NCBI GenBank assembly: GCA_944324235.1
Contig: CALUVN010000012.1
Location: 1 to 45,563, forward strand
Length of the DNA stretch: 45,563 bases
DNA from: Candidatus Gastranaerophilales bacterium
GTDB lineage: Bacteria > Cyanobacteriota > Vampirovibrionia > Gastranaerophilales > Gastranaerophilaceae
Reading direction: 5' to 3'
Under the pieces are notes generated by a model. That model searched no databases. It saw only the letters and a program-made list of their open reading frames with translations, and was not told the DNA's origin. Made by a program: the position numbers and the translations under genes. This document shows, piece after piece, positions 25,566-34,828 of this stretch. Positions within the stretch are counted from its first letter, which is position 1, and each line of letters starts with the position of its first letter.

Positions 25566-27356
25566 TTAACCGACAGTAACCAATACTTGACCTGTTTGAA
25601 CCTGATTACCAACTTCAATATCAACAGAACTTACAGTTCCGGAAACAGGAGATTTGATTTCAGTTTCCATTTTCATTGCTTCAATGACTGCGATAACATC
25701 ACCTTCTGAAATGACATCACCCTGTTCAACCAGAACTTTCAGAACAGTACCAGGCAATGCGGCTTTAACAGGAGTACCGGCACCGGACTCTGCAGATGCT
25801 GACGGAGCTTCAATACCGGATTTAATATCAAAGTCATACAATTTACCGTTAACAGTTGCCTTTTTACCTTCCAATGCAACAGCGTATTTTTTACCATTGA
25901 TAGAAACTGTATAACCGTTTGATGAAGATTGAACTTTTGGCTCACAAGAAGTTTCATTTTTTCTTATACCGAGAGTAGCCTTACCTTCAAGGAAAAGAAT
26001 ACCTTTTTCTTTGCAAGTTGCAGCAATAAAGATATTTTCTTCGGTTTCCTCAAGATTTGCATCCTTAAGCATTTTCTTGGCTGCTTCGATACCTTTATTA
26101 GGATCTTTATCGTTCAAATCAACTACAGTTTCGGTTGTCGGCTGCAAGTTAAGTTGTTCAGAGGCAATTTTAATAATTTCAGCATCAGGTTCGCAAGGAG
26201 TTTTTCCGAAATAACCGAGAACCATTTTGCCGTAACCTTCAGCAACTTTTTTCCATTTGCCAAACATTACATTGTTAAATGCTTGTTGGAAATAGAATTG
26301 TGAAACAGGAGTAACCGAAGTACCAAAACCGCCTTTTTCAACTACTTCTTTCATGGCTGCAACGATTTCAGGATATTTATCCATCAAATTGTTATCTCTG
26401 AGCATTTGAGTATTAGCAGTCAATGCACCGCCAGGAAGAGGTGATTGAATAATCATCGGATTAACTGCAAGCGCTTCAGGCGGCAAGAAATAATCTTTCA
26501 TACATTCTTTGAATACTTCTTCAGTTTCAAGAATTTTTTCAATATCAACACCCAAATCGTAATCTGTACCTTTAACTGCATGCCACATAGAAACGATATC
26601 AGGTTGAGCAGTACCGCCGGAAACAGGTTTCATAGAAAGGTCAATACCGTCCGCACCGCCGTCAAGAGCAGCAAGGTAAGCAGCAAGTCCGGTACCGGCA
26701 GTTTCATGAGAGTGGAATCTGATATGAGCATCAGCACCGAGAATTTCTCTGGTACGTTTTATCGTTTCGTAAACTTTTCTAGGATTTGAAGTACCTGATG
26801 CATCTTTGAATGCAAGTGAATCAAACGGGATACCTGCATCAAGAATATTTCTTAAAACTTTTTCGTAGAAATCTACGTCATGAGCACCCTTACAACCGAT
26901 AGGGAGTTCCATCATGGTAATAGTAACTTCATGTTTAAGACCGTTATCTCTAATGCATTGTCCGGAATAAATCAAATTATTAACATCATTTAATGCATCA
27001 AAATTTCTGATAGTAGTAACTCCGTGCTTTTTAAACATTTTAGCGTGTAAATTAATGATATCTCTAGGTTGGGAATCAAGTCCAACGACATTTACACCGC
27101 GCGCAAGACTTTGAAGATTAATATCAGGTCCGACTGCAGCCCTGATTTTATCCATAGTTTCAAAGGCATTTTCATTACAGTAAAAAATAGGAGATTGGAA
27201 TCTTGCACCGCCTGCGACTTCAAAATGTTTGATACCGGCTGCTACGGCAGATTGCAATGCAGGTATAAAATCATCTACGAGCACCCTTGCACCGTACACA
27301 GACTGGAAACCGTCACGAAAAGAGGTATCCATTACTTTAATCAATTTTTTAGTCAT
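25566..27356 (-). CDS. oadA: Oxaloacetate decarboxylase alpha subunit (biotin protein)
   Basis: A 596-residue fusion of carboxyltransferase and biotin carrier. DTSFRDGFQS begins the TIM-barrel; SLAFKDASGTSNP carries the Lys that is carboxylated or coordinates metal, and RFHSHETAGTG gives the His ligands. The C-terminal domain has the EAMKMETE biotin site (Lys about 562), preceded by a proline/alanine-rich linker. It transfers CO2 from oxaloacetate to biotin and yields pyruvate. ATG 27354-27356 has AAAGGG upstream; the longer frame start would overlap birA. It lies 13 bases after biotin ligase. Confidence 0.93.
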   Translation of the reverse strand: MTKKLIKVMDTSFRDGFQSVYGARVLVDDFIPALQSAVAAGIKHFEVAGGARFQSPIFYCNENAFETMDKIRAAVGPDINLQSLARGVNVVGLDSQPRDIINLHAKMFKKHGVTTIRNFDALNDVNNLIYSGQCIRDNGLKHEVTITMMELPIGCKGAHDVDFYEKVLRNILDAGIPFDSLAFKDASGTSNPRKVYETIKRTREILGADAHIRFHSHETAGTGLAAYLAALDGGADGIDLSMKPVSGGTAQPDIVSMWHAVKGTDYDLGVDIEKILETEEVFKECMKDYFLPPEALAVNPMIIQSPLPGGALTANTQMLRDNNLMDKYPEIVAAMKEVVEKGGFGTSVTPVSQFYFQQAFNNVMFGKWKKVAEGYGKMVLGYFGKTPCEPDAEIIKIASEQLNLQPTTETVVDLNDKDPNKGIEAAKKMLKDANLEETEENIFIAATCKEKGILFLEGKATLGIRKNETSCEPKVQSSSNGYTVSINGKKYAVALEGKKATVNGKLYDFDIKSGIEAPSASAESGAGTPVKAALPGTVLKVLVEQGDVISEGDVIAVIEAMKMETEIKSPVSGTVSSVDIEVGNQVQTGQVLVTVG

Positions 27357-27369
27357 AATTTTCCCTTTC

Positions 27370-28086
27370 TTATAAAATATCACCAATAGTTAGTACTACA
27401 TTTTTTCCTTTTGAATCAAGAACAAGTTCACCATTATCTGTAATTGAACGAGCAATACCTTTACTTTTTTTATCGAAAATTTGCACGCAAATCTCCTTGT
27501 CCAGAAAATCTGCACGCGAAATATATTTAGATTTGATATACTCAAACCCTGTTTCCAAAAATTTATCGTATTCAGCAAAAAATTCAGAAACCAAATAATT
27601 TTTAAATTCAAAAACGTCAACATTTCTGCCAATTTCAAGATTGAGTGCAGTTGCCGGCTTATCAATTTCACCGAGCAAATCAAAAGTTGCATTAAGATTG
27701 ACACCAATACCTAACACCAGTCCCCTGAACAGCTGTCCCTGCATAACTGTTTCTGATAAGATACCGGCAATTTTTTTATTATTTACTAATACATCATTAG
27801 GCCACTTAATCTGAGGAGTAATCCCGTAACTCTCTAAAATATTGCATAAAACAACAGACAAGTACTGCGTTAAATTTGAATATACTGACCTGAAATCATT
27901 AGAAGGTTTTAAAACAAAAGAAAGAAACAGATTACCTGCACCTAAATTTTTCCATGCTCTGGTAAATCTGCCGCGTCCTGAAGTTTGACTAAGAGCATGA
28001 ATTACGGTACGGTCATCAAGTGAATCCAAGTTAGACTTTCCGTAAAGATTTGTCGAATCAACCTCTTCAAGAAATATTTCTTTCAT
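27370..28086 (-). CDS. birA: Biotin-[carboxyl-carrier] protein ligase
   Basis: A 238-residue catalytic-type ligase, without the N-terminal DNA-binding domain of repressor BirA. Landmarks are EEVDSTNLYGK, the biotinyl-AMP loop SGRGRFTRAW, KWPNDVLVNNKKIAGIL, and GIGVNLN. It makes biotinyl-AMP and attaches biotin to the carrier Lys. Its position directly before oadA, 13 bases away, implies matched expression with its substrate. As it lacks the helix-turn-helix, it should not itself regulate transcription. A short C-terminal SH3-like domain follows. Confidence 0.93.
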   Translation of the reverse strand: MKEIFLEEVDSTNLYGKSNLDSLDDRTVIHALSQTSGRGRFTRAWKNLGAGNLFLSFVLKPSNDFRSVYSNLTQYLSVVLCNILESYGITPQIKWPNDVLVNNKKIAGILSETVMQGQLFRGLVLGIGVNLNATFDLLGEIDKPATALNLEIGRNVDVFEFKNYLVSEFFAEYDKFLETGFEYIKSKYISRADFLDKEICVQIFDKKSKGIARSITDNGELVLDSKGKNVVLTIGDIL

Positions 28087-28142
28087 TAATACCCCGTAAA
28101 TAAAAATAATTATAGGTTAATTTTATAATAAACAAAAAAAAT

Positions 28143-28171
28143 TTGCGATTTTTTTTTAGTTGAGTTACAAT
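28143..28171 (+). promoter_or_regulatory. Promoter of the atp operon
   Basis: TTGCGA (28143-28148) and TACAAT (28166-28171) are separated by 17 bases. The start would be about 18 bases before the atpB ATG, with GGGAG (28182-28186) as ribosome binding site. No atpI-like gene precedes atpB. Confidence 0.6.
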
Positions 28172-28196
28172 AGCTTTCGTAAGGGAGAGACATAAT

Positions 28197-28886
28197 ATGG
28201 AACATTGGCTCTATACAATAGAAATCGCCGGACATAGCATGACATTTAACCTTGACACTATTTTTACAATGTGGTTTGCTATGGGAGTTTTGATTATTTT
28301 TGCCATATTTGCGACAAGAAATCTTTCACTAGTCCCGACAAAATTACAAGCATTCTGCGAAAGTGTCATGGGCTTTTTCTGGTCAACTATGGATACTATG
28401 ATGCCTAAAGAAAATAAACAGCATGTTCCTCTGGTTGCATCACTGTTTTTATTTATAGTATTTGCAAATCTCATGGGACAATTACCGTTAAGATTGATAC
28501 ATATCAAATCAGGAGAACTTGCATCTCCGACTAATGATATTAACCTGACGGCAGCGATGGCAATAATAGTGCTGGTATATTATGTGACTGCCGGAATAAT
28601 GAAAAAAGGAGGCAAATTCTTCCTTCATGAATTCAGCTTTACCGGCATAGTAATGTCACTTGTAGAATTATTAGAGATGGTTACAAGACCTTTAAGCCTT
28701 GCAATCCGTCTTTTTGCAAACATATTTGCCGGAGAAATTCTGGTTACTATAGCTCTCGGAGCATGCGCATACTTCGGTCCGCTTCCGATTATGCTGTTTG
28801 AAATACTGGTTGCATTCATTCAGGCAACAGTATTCATGATGCTGACTATAGCATATATTTCATCCGCAACAGGCGAAGAACATTAA
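28197..28886 (+). CDS. atpB: ATP synthase F0 subunit a
   Basis: A 229-residue polytopic membrane protein and first gene of the ATP synthase operon. The essential Arg lies in the conserved segment RPLSLAIRLFANIFAGEIL, near residue 170. Five or six helices are visible, and QATVFMMLTIAYISSATGE forms the last. It forms the proton half-channels against the c ring. The start ATG 28197 follows GGGAG 10 bases upstream. Names follow the E. coli scheme; the cyanobacterial name is atpI. Confidence 0.95.
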   Translation: MEHWLYTIEIAGHSMTFNLDTIFTMWFAMGVLIIFAIFATRNLSLVPTKLQAFCESVMGFFWSTMDTMMPKENKQHVPLVASLFLFIVFANLMGQLPLRLIHIKSGELASPTNDINLTAAMAIIVLVYYVTAGIMKKGGKFFLHEFSFTGIVMSLVELLEMVTRPLSLAIRLFANIFAGEILVTIALGACAYFGPLPIMLFEILVAFIQATVFMMLTIAYISSATGEEH

Positions 28887-28917
28887 TTAAACGTTTTAAT
28901 AAAAAAGGAGAAAAATT

Positions 28918-29151
28918 ATGGAACAACAATTAGCACAATTCGCACACCTCGGTGCAGGTATCGCAATCGGTTTTGGCGCAACAGGCGCAGGTCTTGGTAT
29001 TGGTTTAGCAACAAAAGGTTTGATGGATGCTGTTTCAAGACAACCTGAAGTTGCCGGTAAAGCTTTCGGTTTCTTCCTGCTCGGTGCAGCATTATCAGAA
29101 GCATGTGCTTTGTATGCTTTCGTTATCGCGTTCATGTTAATGGGTAAATAA
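28918..29151 (+). CDS. atpE: ATP synthase F0 subunit c
   Basis: A 77-residue hairpin proteolipid. The glycine motif GATGAGLGIGLATKG is in helix 1, the RQPE loop at about 41-44, and the ion-carrying carboxylate is E61 in helix 2 (GAALSEACALYAF). The sodium-type c rings keep a Gln in helix 1 and a Ser after the Glu. Here the corresponding residues are I28 and A62, so it is most likely proton-binding. A strong AAGGAG precedes the ATG. Confidence 0.95.
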   Translation: MEQQLAQFAHLGAGIAIGFGATGAGLGIGLATKGLMDAVSRQPEVAGKAFGFFLLGAALSEACALYAFVIAFMLMGK

Positions 29152-29165
29152 TCGCGGAGTTCGCT

Positions 29166-29585
29166 ATGGAATTTAATGCAACATTTTTAGTTTCAATTAT
29201 TAGTTTTTTATTGTTCATGATTATTATGGAGAAAATTCTTTATACTCCGATTACGAAAATCGTAACCGAAAGAGAAGAACTTATTGATAATAATTACAGC
29301 AATGCAAAAGCAGCGTCAGAAAAAGCTTCATCACTTTATCAAAACAGAAATGACAGATTAGGTGAAGCGACGGCAAATGCAAAAAAACTTGCATCTGAAA
29401 AATTAGCAAAAGCTAATGAAGATGCCAAATTAAAAACTACGGAAGCTAAGAAAAATTCTATAGCCAAAATTAACGCCGCAAAAGAAAATATAAAAGCTCA
29501 AAGTGAACAAATTAATAATGAAATAAACAATCGAATTAACGAAATTGCAGAAAACATTTCAGCAAAAGTTCTGGGAGAAATCTAA
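29166..29585 (+). CDS. ATP synthase F0 subunit b' (second stalk)
   Basis: A 139-residue stalk subunit: one N-terminal membrane helix (about 7-27), then a charged alpha-helical stalk rich in A, E and K. It is distinct from the next gene. Having both b' and b is typical of Cyanobacteria and some phototrophs, where b' is called atpG. Start ATG 29166; the ribosome binding region is a weak CGGAG. The stop overlaps the next ATG (TAATG). Confidence 0.9.
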   Translation: MEFNATFLVSIISFLLFMIIMEKILYTPITKIVTEREELIDNNYSNAKAASEKASSLYQNRNDRLGEATANAKKLASEKLAKANEDAKLKTTEAKKNSIAKINAAKENIKAQSEQINNEINNRINEIAENISAKVLGEI

Positions 29586-30082
29586 TGACAATATGGAATA
29601 TAATTTTAGAATCCAATACATTTAATTTTCTTGTATTAGTGCTGCTCATAGCTTTTCTTATGAAAAAGCTGGATGTAGCATCAGCGCTTGAAAATTTAAA
29701 AAATAAAATTGTCAAACGCATTGAAGATTCCAAAACAGAAAAAGAAAATGCACTCTCAGAACTTAAAAAAGCTGAAAAAGCCGTTGAAAATCTTGATAAT
29801 GAAATCAAAGAACACTACGAATTTGCAGAAAAAAATATTGACGGTGTAATTAAACAAACTGATGCAAATACACTAAATCAGGTTCAGCATATTGAACAAA
29901 ATGCGGATATAGCAATTAAAAATGAAGAGAAACAAATATCCGCGCAAATTTTGAAAGCAACGGCCACCAAAGCACTATCTGGAGCTAAGGAAAAAATTAT
30001 TGCAAGATTAAATGAGCACCCTGAGCTGCATGAAAAATATATTAACGAAGCCATTGAAGATATTGATAAGGTAAAATTATAA
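29585..30082 (+). CDS. atpF: ATP synthase F0 subunit b
   Basis: A 165-residue stalk subunit with a membrane helix at about 10-28 and a long charged coiled-coil tail. It overlaps b' by one base (TAATG) and also the next gene (TAATG), so translation is coupled. It forms the peripheral stalk with b', holding delta and alpha3beta3 against rotation. Confidence 0.9.
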   Translation: MTIWNIILESNTFNFLVLVLLIAFLMKKLDVASALENLKNKIVKRIEDSKTEKENALSELKKAEKAVENLDNEIKEHYEFAEKNIDGVIKQTDANTLNQVQHIEQNADIAIKNEEKQISAQILKATATKALSGAKEKIIARLNEHPELHEKYINEAIEDIDKVKL

Positions 30083-30615
30083 TGATAAATTCAACTTCAC
30101 CTAAAAATTACGCAAAAGCTCTGGCGGAAATTGCCAAAGATAATGTTATGTCTTATGAAGATATAAAACATAATCTTGATACTGTTATTTTAATACTGCA
30201 AAGTTCATCGGAACTGCAAATGACACTTGAAAATACGGCAATTTCCAACTCTGCCAAAATTGATATTATAAACGAAGTTTTTAAAAATCAAATCAATGAT
30301 AAAATTATCAACTTCCTTAAAATTTTGGTAAATAAATCTAAATTTAATGAATTACCTTTAATTATAGATGAGTTTAACAAAATTCTTGATAACGTAAATA
30401 ATATCAAACGTGTTGAAGTTGTTTCTGCAGTACAGCTTACTGAGGATCAGAAAAACAAAATAACAGAAAAACTGAAAAATAAATTAAATAAAAATATTAT
30501 TGCAGAATGGATTGAACAACCTGAAATTATAGGCGGATTGATTATAAAAATTGAAGATGACGTAATTGATGCAAGCCTTAAAAAGAAATTGGAAAATTTA
30601 GAAATAACATTGTAA
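30082..30615 (+). CDS. atpH: ATP synthase F1 subunit delta
   Basis: A 177-residue subunit, delta/OSCP family: [16 protein letters not shown] at the N terminus and the C-terminal [25 protein letters not shown]. It caps the F1 head and connects it to the b/b' stalk. It overlaps atpF by one base and is followed by atpA after 10 bases. Confidence 0.92.
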   Translation: MINSTSPKNYAKALAEIAKDNVMSYEDIKHNLDTVILILQSSSELQMTLENTAISNSAKIDIINEVFKNQINDKIINFLKILVNKSKFNELPLIIDEFNKILDNVNNIKRVEVVSAVQLTEDQKNKITEKLKNKLNKNIIAEWIEQPEIIGGLIIKIEDDVIDASLKKKLENLEITL

Positions 30616-30625
30616 AGGGGAAATT

Positions 30626-32137
30626 ATGGCACTAATAACACCTGACGAAATCAGTTCAATAATTAAAAGTAAAATAGAAAATTACGATATTCAAACTGAA
30701 GTAGCAAATACCGGTCGTGTTATAGAACTCGGTGATGGTATCGCAAGAATTTACGGCTTACGCAACGTAATGTCGAACGAGCTTGTTGTTTTTGAAGATG
30801 GCAAAAACACTCTCGGCATTACATTGAACCTTGACGAAGACAATGTTGGGGTTGTAATTCTTGGTGAATATACACAAATTAAAGAAGGTATGACAGTTAA
30901 AACAACAGGACGTATTGCTTCAGTTCCAGTTGGCGACAACCTTATCGGCAGAATTATTGACCCTACAGGTAAACCAATTGACGGCAAAGGTGAAATTGAA
31001 TATACAAAAACAAGACCAATTGAACGTGTAGCGCCGGGTATTGTTGCCAGAAAATCAGTACACCAGCCGCTTCAAACAGGTTTAACCGCAATTGATGCAC
31101 TGACTCCTATAGGACGCGGTCAACGTGAACTTATTATCGGAGACCGTCAAACAGGAAAAACTGCGATTGCAATCGATACAATTATTAACCAGAAAAATAC
31201 TGATGTAATTTGTATTTATGTAGCAATCGGACAAAAAGCATCTACAGTTGCACAAATTGCAAAAACATTAGAAGATCATAATGCAATGGATTATACAATC
31301 ATAGTTTCCGCAACAGCAAATGAATCAGCTCCGTTGCAATATATCGCACCGTTTGCGGGTGTTGCAATAGGTGAAGAATTTATGGAACAAGGCAAATCAG
31401 TATTGATTGTATATGATGATTTGAGTAAACACGCTCAAGCATACCGTGCAATGAGTTTGCTTTTGAAAAGACCTCCTGGACGTGAAGCATACCCGGGGGA
31501 TGTTTTCTATCTTCACTCAAGACTTCTTGAACGTGCCGTAAAATTAAACGATGAACTCGGCGGCGGAAGTATTACAGCTTTGCCTATCATTGAAACTCAA
31601 GCAGGCGACGTTTCAGCATACATTCCGACAAACGTAATTTCAATTACTGACGGTCAAATCTTCCTTGAAACAAACCTGTTTAACTCAGGGGTACGTCCGG
31701 CAATAAACGCTGGTATTTCAGTTTCACGTGTTGGCGGTGCAGCTCAAACTAAAGCAATCAAACAGGTTGCAGGTAAATTAAGACTTGACCTTGCTCAATT
31801 CAGAGAATTGGAAGCATTTGCGCAATTTGCATCTGATTTGGATGCAGCAACAAAAAATCAGCTGCTTAGAGGTCAAAAACTTACTGAAGTGCTGAAACAG
31901 CCGCAATACAATCCGCTTTCTGTTGCTGAACAAGTTTCAATATTATTTGCAGCAAATGAAGGATTGCTTGATGATGTAGATAATACTTTAATTGCTAAAT
32001 TCAAAAAAGAATGGTTTATGCATTTGAATTCAAATCTGAAAGAACTCTCAGATAAATTGAATGCAGGAAGTGCACTTTCTGATGACGATAAAAAACAATT
32101 ACGCGAAAGCATTGAAAACTTCAAGAAAACATTCTAA
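30626..32137 (+). CDS. atpA: ATP synthase F1 subunit alpha
   Basis: A 503-residue subunit with P-loop GDRQTGKT (about 171-178), the [13 protein letters not shown] region, and [22 protein letters not shown], the alpha-specific signature. [21 protein letters not shown] is also present. It is non-catalytic and pairs with beta, whose gene is absent here. The start is preceded by AAGGGG. Conservation is very high, as expected for the operon core. Confidence 0.97.
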   Translation: MALITPDEISSIIKSKIENYDIQTEVANTGRVIELGDGIARIYGLRNVMSNELVVFEDGKNTLGITLNLDEDNVGVVILGEYTQIKEGMTVKTTGRIASVPVGDNLIGRIIDPTGKPIDGKGEIEYTKTRPIERVAPGIVARKSVHQPLQTGLTAIDALTPIGRGQRELIIGDRQTGKTAIAIDTIINQKNTDVICIYVAIGQKASTVAQIAKTLEDHNAMDYTIIVSATANESAPLQYIAPFAGVAIGEEFMEQGKSVLIVYDDLSKHAQAYRAMSLLLKRPPGREAYPGDVFYLHSRLLERAVKLNDELGGGSITALPIIETQAGDVSAYIPTNVISITDGQIFLETNLFNSGVRPAINAGISVSRVGGAAQTKAIKQVAGKLRLDLAQFRELEAFAQFASDLDAATKNQLLRGQKLTEVLKQPQYNPLSVAEQVSILFAANEGLLDDVDNTLIAKFKKEWFMHLNSNLKELSDKLNAGSALSDDDKKQLRESIENFKKTF

Positions 32138-32153
32138 TTAACAGGATAAAAAA

Positions 32154-33089
32154 ATGGCAAATTTAAAAGATATTAAAAACAGAATACAGAGTGTTCAAAG
32201 CACAAAAAAAATTACCCGTGCGATGAAAATGGTTGCGGCTGCAAAAGTTAAAAAAGCCGAAAATACGGTAAAAGCATCACGACCGTTTACCCATGAGTTG
32301 AATACTATGTTCAGACGGCTTTTGAATTCTGTAGGCAGTTATTCAAGCGAAAGTCTGAAAGTAAAGTCCAACATTGACAACTATCCTGAACTTTTACAGG
32401 TCAGACAGCCGGTTAAAAGTGTAGGATTACTTATCATAACATCAAACAAAGGGCTTGCAGGTGCATACAATGCTAACGTAATCAGAAAAGCTCAAAAGAA
32501 AATTGAAGAGTACAATGCGGCAGGGATAAAAACAACTCTGTTTATTGTAGGGCAAAAAGGGATATCCGCATTCAAAAAAAGAAGCAAAGCTTTGAATACG
32601 GAAATTGCTCAAACTTATGCTGGAGTTGCGAATAATCCTTCAGGTGAAGGTGCAAAAATTATTGCCGAAGACATGGCAGATTTCTATGTAGATGACAAAA
32701 TTGATAAAATTGAAATCATCACAACCAGATTCAAGAACATGATGAGCTACTATGTTGAAGAATGGGAAGTTCTGCCTTTGCAGGGAGAAGTTACTGAAGC
32801 TGCAACTTCAGCCGAGCATAAAGTAGATCCGCTTATGGAATTTGAACCTGATATGCACAATATTTTGCAAAAAATTGTTCCGATGTATATTGCAAATATT
32901 ATATATCAAGCGCTGTTAGAAGCTCAGGCAAGTGAACTTGCATCCAGAATGACTTCAATGTCTGCAGCAAATAATAATGCAGAAAAAATGATTCAAGACT
33001 TGACGATTGAGTATAACAAAACACGTCAAATGGCTATCACTAATGAAATAGTTGAAGTTGTTTCCGGAGCTAATGCTCAATTAGGATAG
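32154..33089 (+). CDS. atpG: ATP synthase F1 subunit gamma
   Basis: A 311-residue rotor subunit. ANLKDIKNRIQSVQSTKKITRAMKMVAAAKV is the long N-terminal coiled-coil helix and QMAITNEIVEVVSGANAQL the C-terminal one. It couples c-ring rotation to beta catalysis. It ends the operon; beta and epsilon genes do not follow, matching the cyanobacterial arrangement where they form a second unit. Its 3' end overlaps the opposing gene by 9 bases. The weak CAGGATAA upstream serves as ribosome binding site. Confidence 0.95.
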   Translation: MANLKDIKNRIQSVQSTKKITRAMKMVAAAKVKKAENTVKASRPFTHELNTMFRRLLNSVGSYSSESLKVKSNIDNYPELLQVRQPVKSVGLLIITSNKGLAGAYNANVIRKAQKKIEEYNAAGIKTTLFIVGQKGISAFKKRSKALNTEIAQTYAGVANNPSGEGAKIIAEDMADFYVDDKIDKIEIITTRFKNMMSYYVEEWEVLPLQGEVTEAATSAEHKVDPLMEFEPDMHNILQKIVPMYIANIIYQALLEAQASELASRMTSMSAANNNAEKMIQDLTIEYNKTRQMAITNEIVEVVSGANAQLG

Positions 33090-34808
33090 AGAAATATCTT
33101 TTAGCGCAAATTCTTTGAGGAACTTTTGATTATCAGGCTTTAACATACCTGAGGATGAATCTTTACCTGCTGCTGCATTCATTTCAGCAAGTCTTGCTTT
33201 ACGTTTAGCTTCAGATTGTTTTGTCATATAAATATTAAGTTTTGGAATTCCCAACCCGAGAACAATACCGGAGTATGCGTAACCTATTGCTTGCGAGAAA
33301 TTCAATGCTCGAAGCTGTTCTTTAAGGGCATCTTTAACGGCTGGATCAGTTATATCATTAACTTTTTTAAGTAATTCTCTAACAGGAAGAGCTTTGCCAT
33401 CTTTAACAACATCAATCCCTTGTTTTTGGAGCGTAGACATCAAAACTTCATCACGGGTTTTCAAAGAACTGCTCAATTCATTTTTGAATTTATCCCAGAA
33501 TGATTTGCCTGTATCATCCAGCTTATTAACAAGCTTAGAATTAAATATTCGTGCAGAATATTTAGAAACAAGTGCGCCAAGGACAAGCAGGTTCAAGAAC
33601 CCGAGGGAATCTTTAACTGCAGATTCACGAAGTTCATCTTTGTCACGTGCAGCCAGCAAACGAGAAGTGATTGTCATACCATAAACAAATTTTAACTGGT
33701 TAATAGTCGGCATAACTCCCTGGAATTGCAGCTTGCTTGCAAATTTTCTCGGATTAGCAGTAATTGTAGACAGTGTACCAGCACCAAAAATCAGTGCCAT
33801 AATACCTTTTAAGACTTTGAAAGAATGAGATTTATCTTTTTCTCTTCCCTCAACACCGACAAATCCGTCGCTGCCGGTTTTCTTCTTTGTCAAATACATA
33901 TTAATAGGCTGGGTTGACACACCGACAAGAGTAGCGATACCAAGACCTATTTTAGAACGGGAACTGTTCATTCTGCGAAGCCTGTTTAATAAATCATTAG
34001 CTTCAAATTTAGCTGCACTCTTAAATTCAGCAAAAGCCTTATCGGTTTTAAACGCATTTGTAAGGTTGAAAATATTTTTAACAAGAGTTTTCAGAGTATT
34101 ACCTGCATCCTTACCGCCTTCTTCAGCGAGTAATAAAACATTTTTCTCTCCGCCAGTATGCGCAGTAATAATATTATAAACATATTTGGCTACATCATCA
34201 GGCAAAGCAGTTTTAGCATTAGCGTTTTTCAGAGCATTAAACAAAGAATCGCTTACAAGTTTTTTAGCTTTATCAGGAATTTTAACATATCCGTTAACTC
34301 TGTCTGCATCAGTATTAAATACACGAATTCTATCAACAAGAGTGTCGATATGTGATTTAAGCGCTGAATCTAAATCACCATTGCTTGAATGAACAGCATC
34401 ATGCCAGCTTTTCGCAATGATATTCATAGTGTTATCATCCGCAAAAATCTTATGCGCCCTGATACCAAATTTACTGTTAAGACCGGTAGCAGCTGCAACC
34501 GCCAAACCGCCTAAAGTTCCATAAACTCCAACCAGTGAATGGTTTGTTGTACCGGTAATTTCACGACGACCTGTTTCTAATCCGGCAGCAGGACCTCTAT
34601 CACGAAAATCGACCCAGGTTCTTGGTATAACCATAGAACCTAAATCAACAAGGTTTGCACCGACGGCCTGATTTGTATCAAGGTATCTTAGCCCCATTGT
34701 CAAACAATTTTCAAGCAAACCGGTAAATTGCACATCAGAATGTCCGGCACGCTTGTTGTCGGTATTGCTATTTACTATTCGGGGAGTATTTAATTGTTGG
34801 ATGTTCAT
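33081..34808 (-). CDS. Large membrane protein, FTG-motif paralogue A
   Basis: A 575-residue protein related to the next gene. It begins with a polar, Asn-rich leader containing HSDVQFTGLLE, then a shared IPRT motif near 60 (VDLGSMVIPRT). At least five hydrophobic stretches follow. Shared motifs are QPIN-x-YLTKKKTG and ARDKDELRESAVKD. The C terminus is a basic, Ala-rich helix (KRKARLAEMNAA). No known domain is recognised. The ATG has AAGG 5 bases upstream. The two genes are separated by 20 bases and probably form one unit. Confidence 0.75.
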   Translation of the reverse strand: MNIQQLNTPRIVNSNTDNKRAGHSDVQFTGLLENCLTMGLRYLDTNQAVGANLVDLGSMVIPRTWVDFRDRGPAAGLETGRREITGTTNHSLVGVYGTLGGLAVAAATGLNSKFGIRAHKIFADDNTMNIIAKSWHDAVHSSNGDLDSALKSHIDTLVDRIRVFNTDADRVNGYVKIPDKAKKLVSDSLFNALKNANAKTALPDDVAKYVYNIITAHTGGEKNVLLLAEEGGKDAGNTLKTLVKNIFNLTNAFKTDKAFAEFKSAAKFEANDLLNRLRRMNSSRSKIGLGIATLVGVSTQPINMYLTKKKTGSDGFVGVEGREKDKSHSFKVLKGIMALIFGAGTLSTITANPRKFASKLQFQGVMPTINQLKFVYGMTITSRLLAARDKDELRESAVKDSLGFLNLLVLGALVSKYSARIFNSKLVNKLDDTGKSFWDKFKNELSSSLKTRDEVLMSTLQKQGIDVVKDGKALPVRELLKKVNDITDPAVKDALKEQLRALNFSQAIGYAYSGIVLGLGIPKLNIYMTKQSEAKRKARLAEMNAAAGKDSSSGMLKPDNQKFLKEFALKDISLS

Positions 34809-34828
34809 AACGCCTTTTCTACTAATTA

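Noticed and set aside
28918-29151. A sodium-specific c ring, suggested by the nearby sodium pump
   Set aside because: The Gln and Ser ligands of known sodium-type c subunits are replaced by Ile and Ala.
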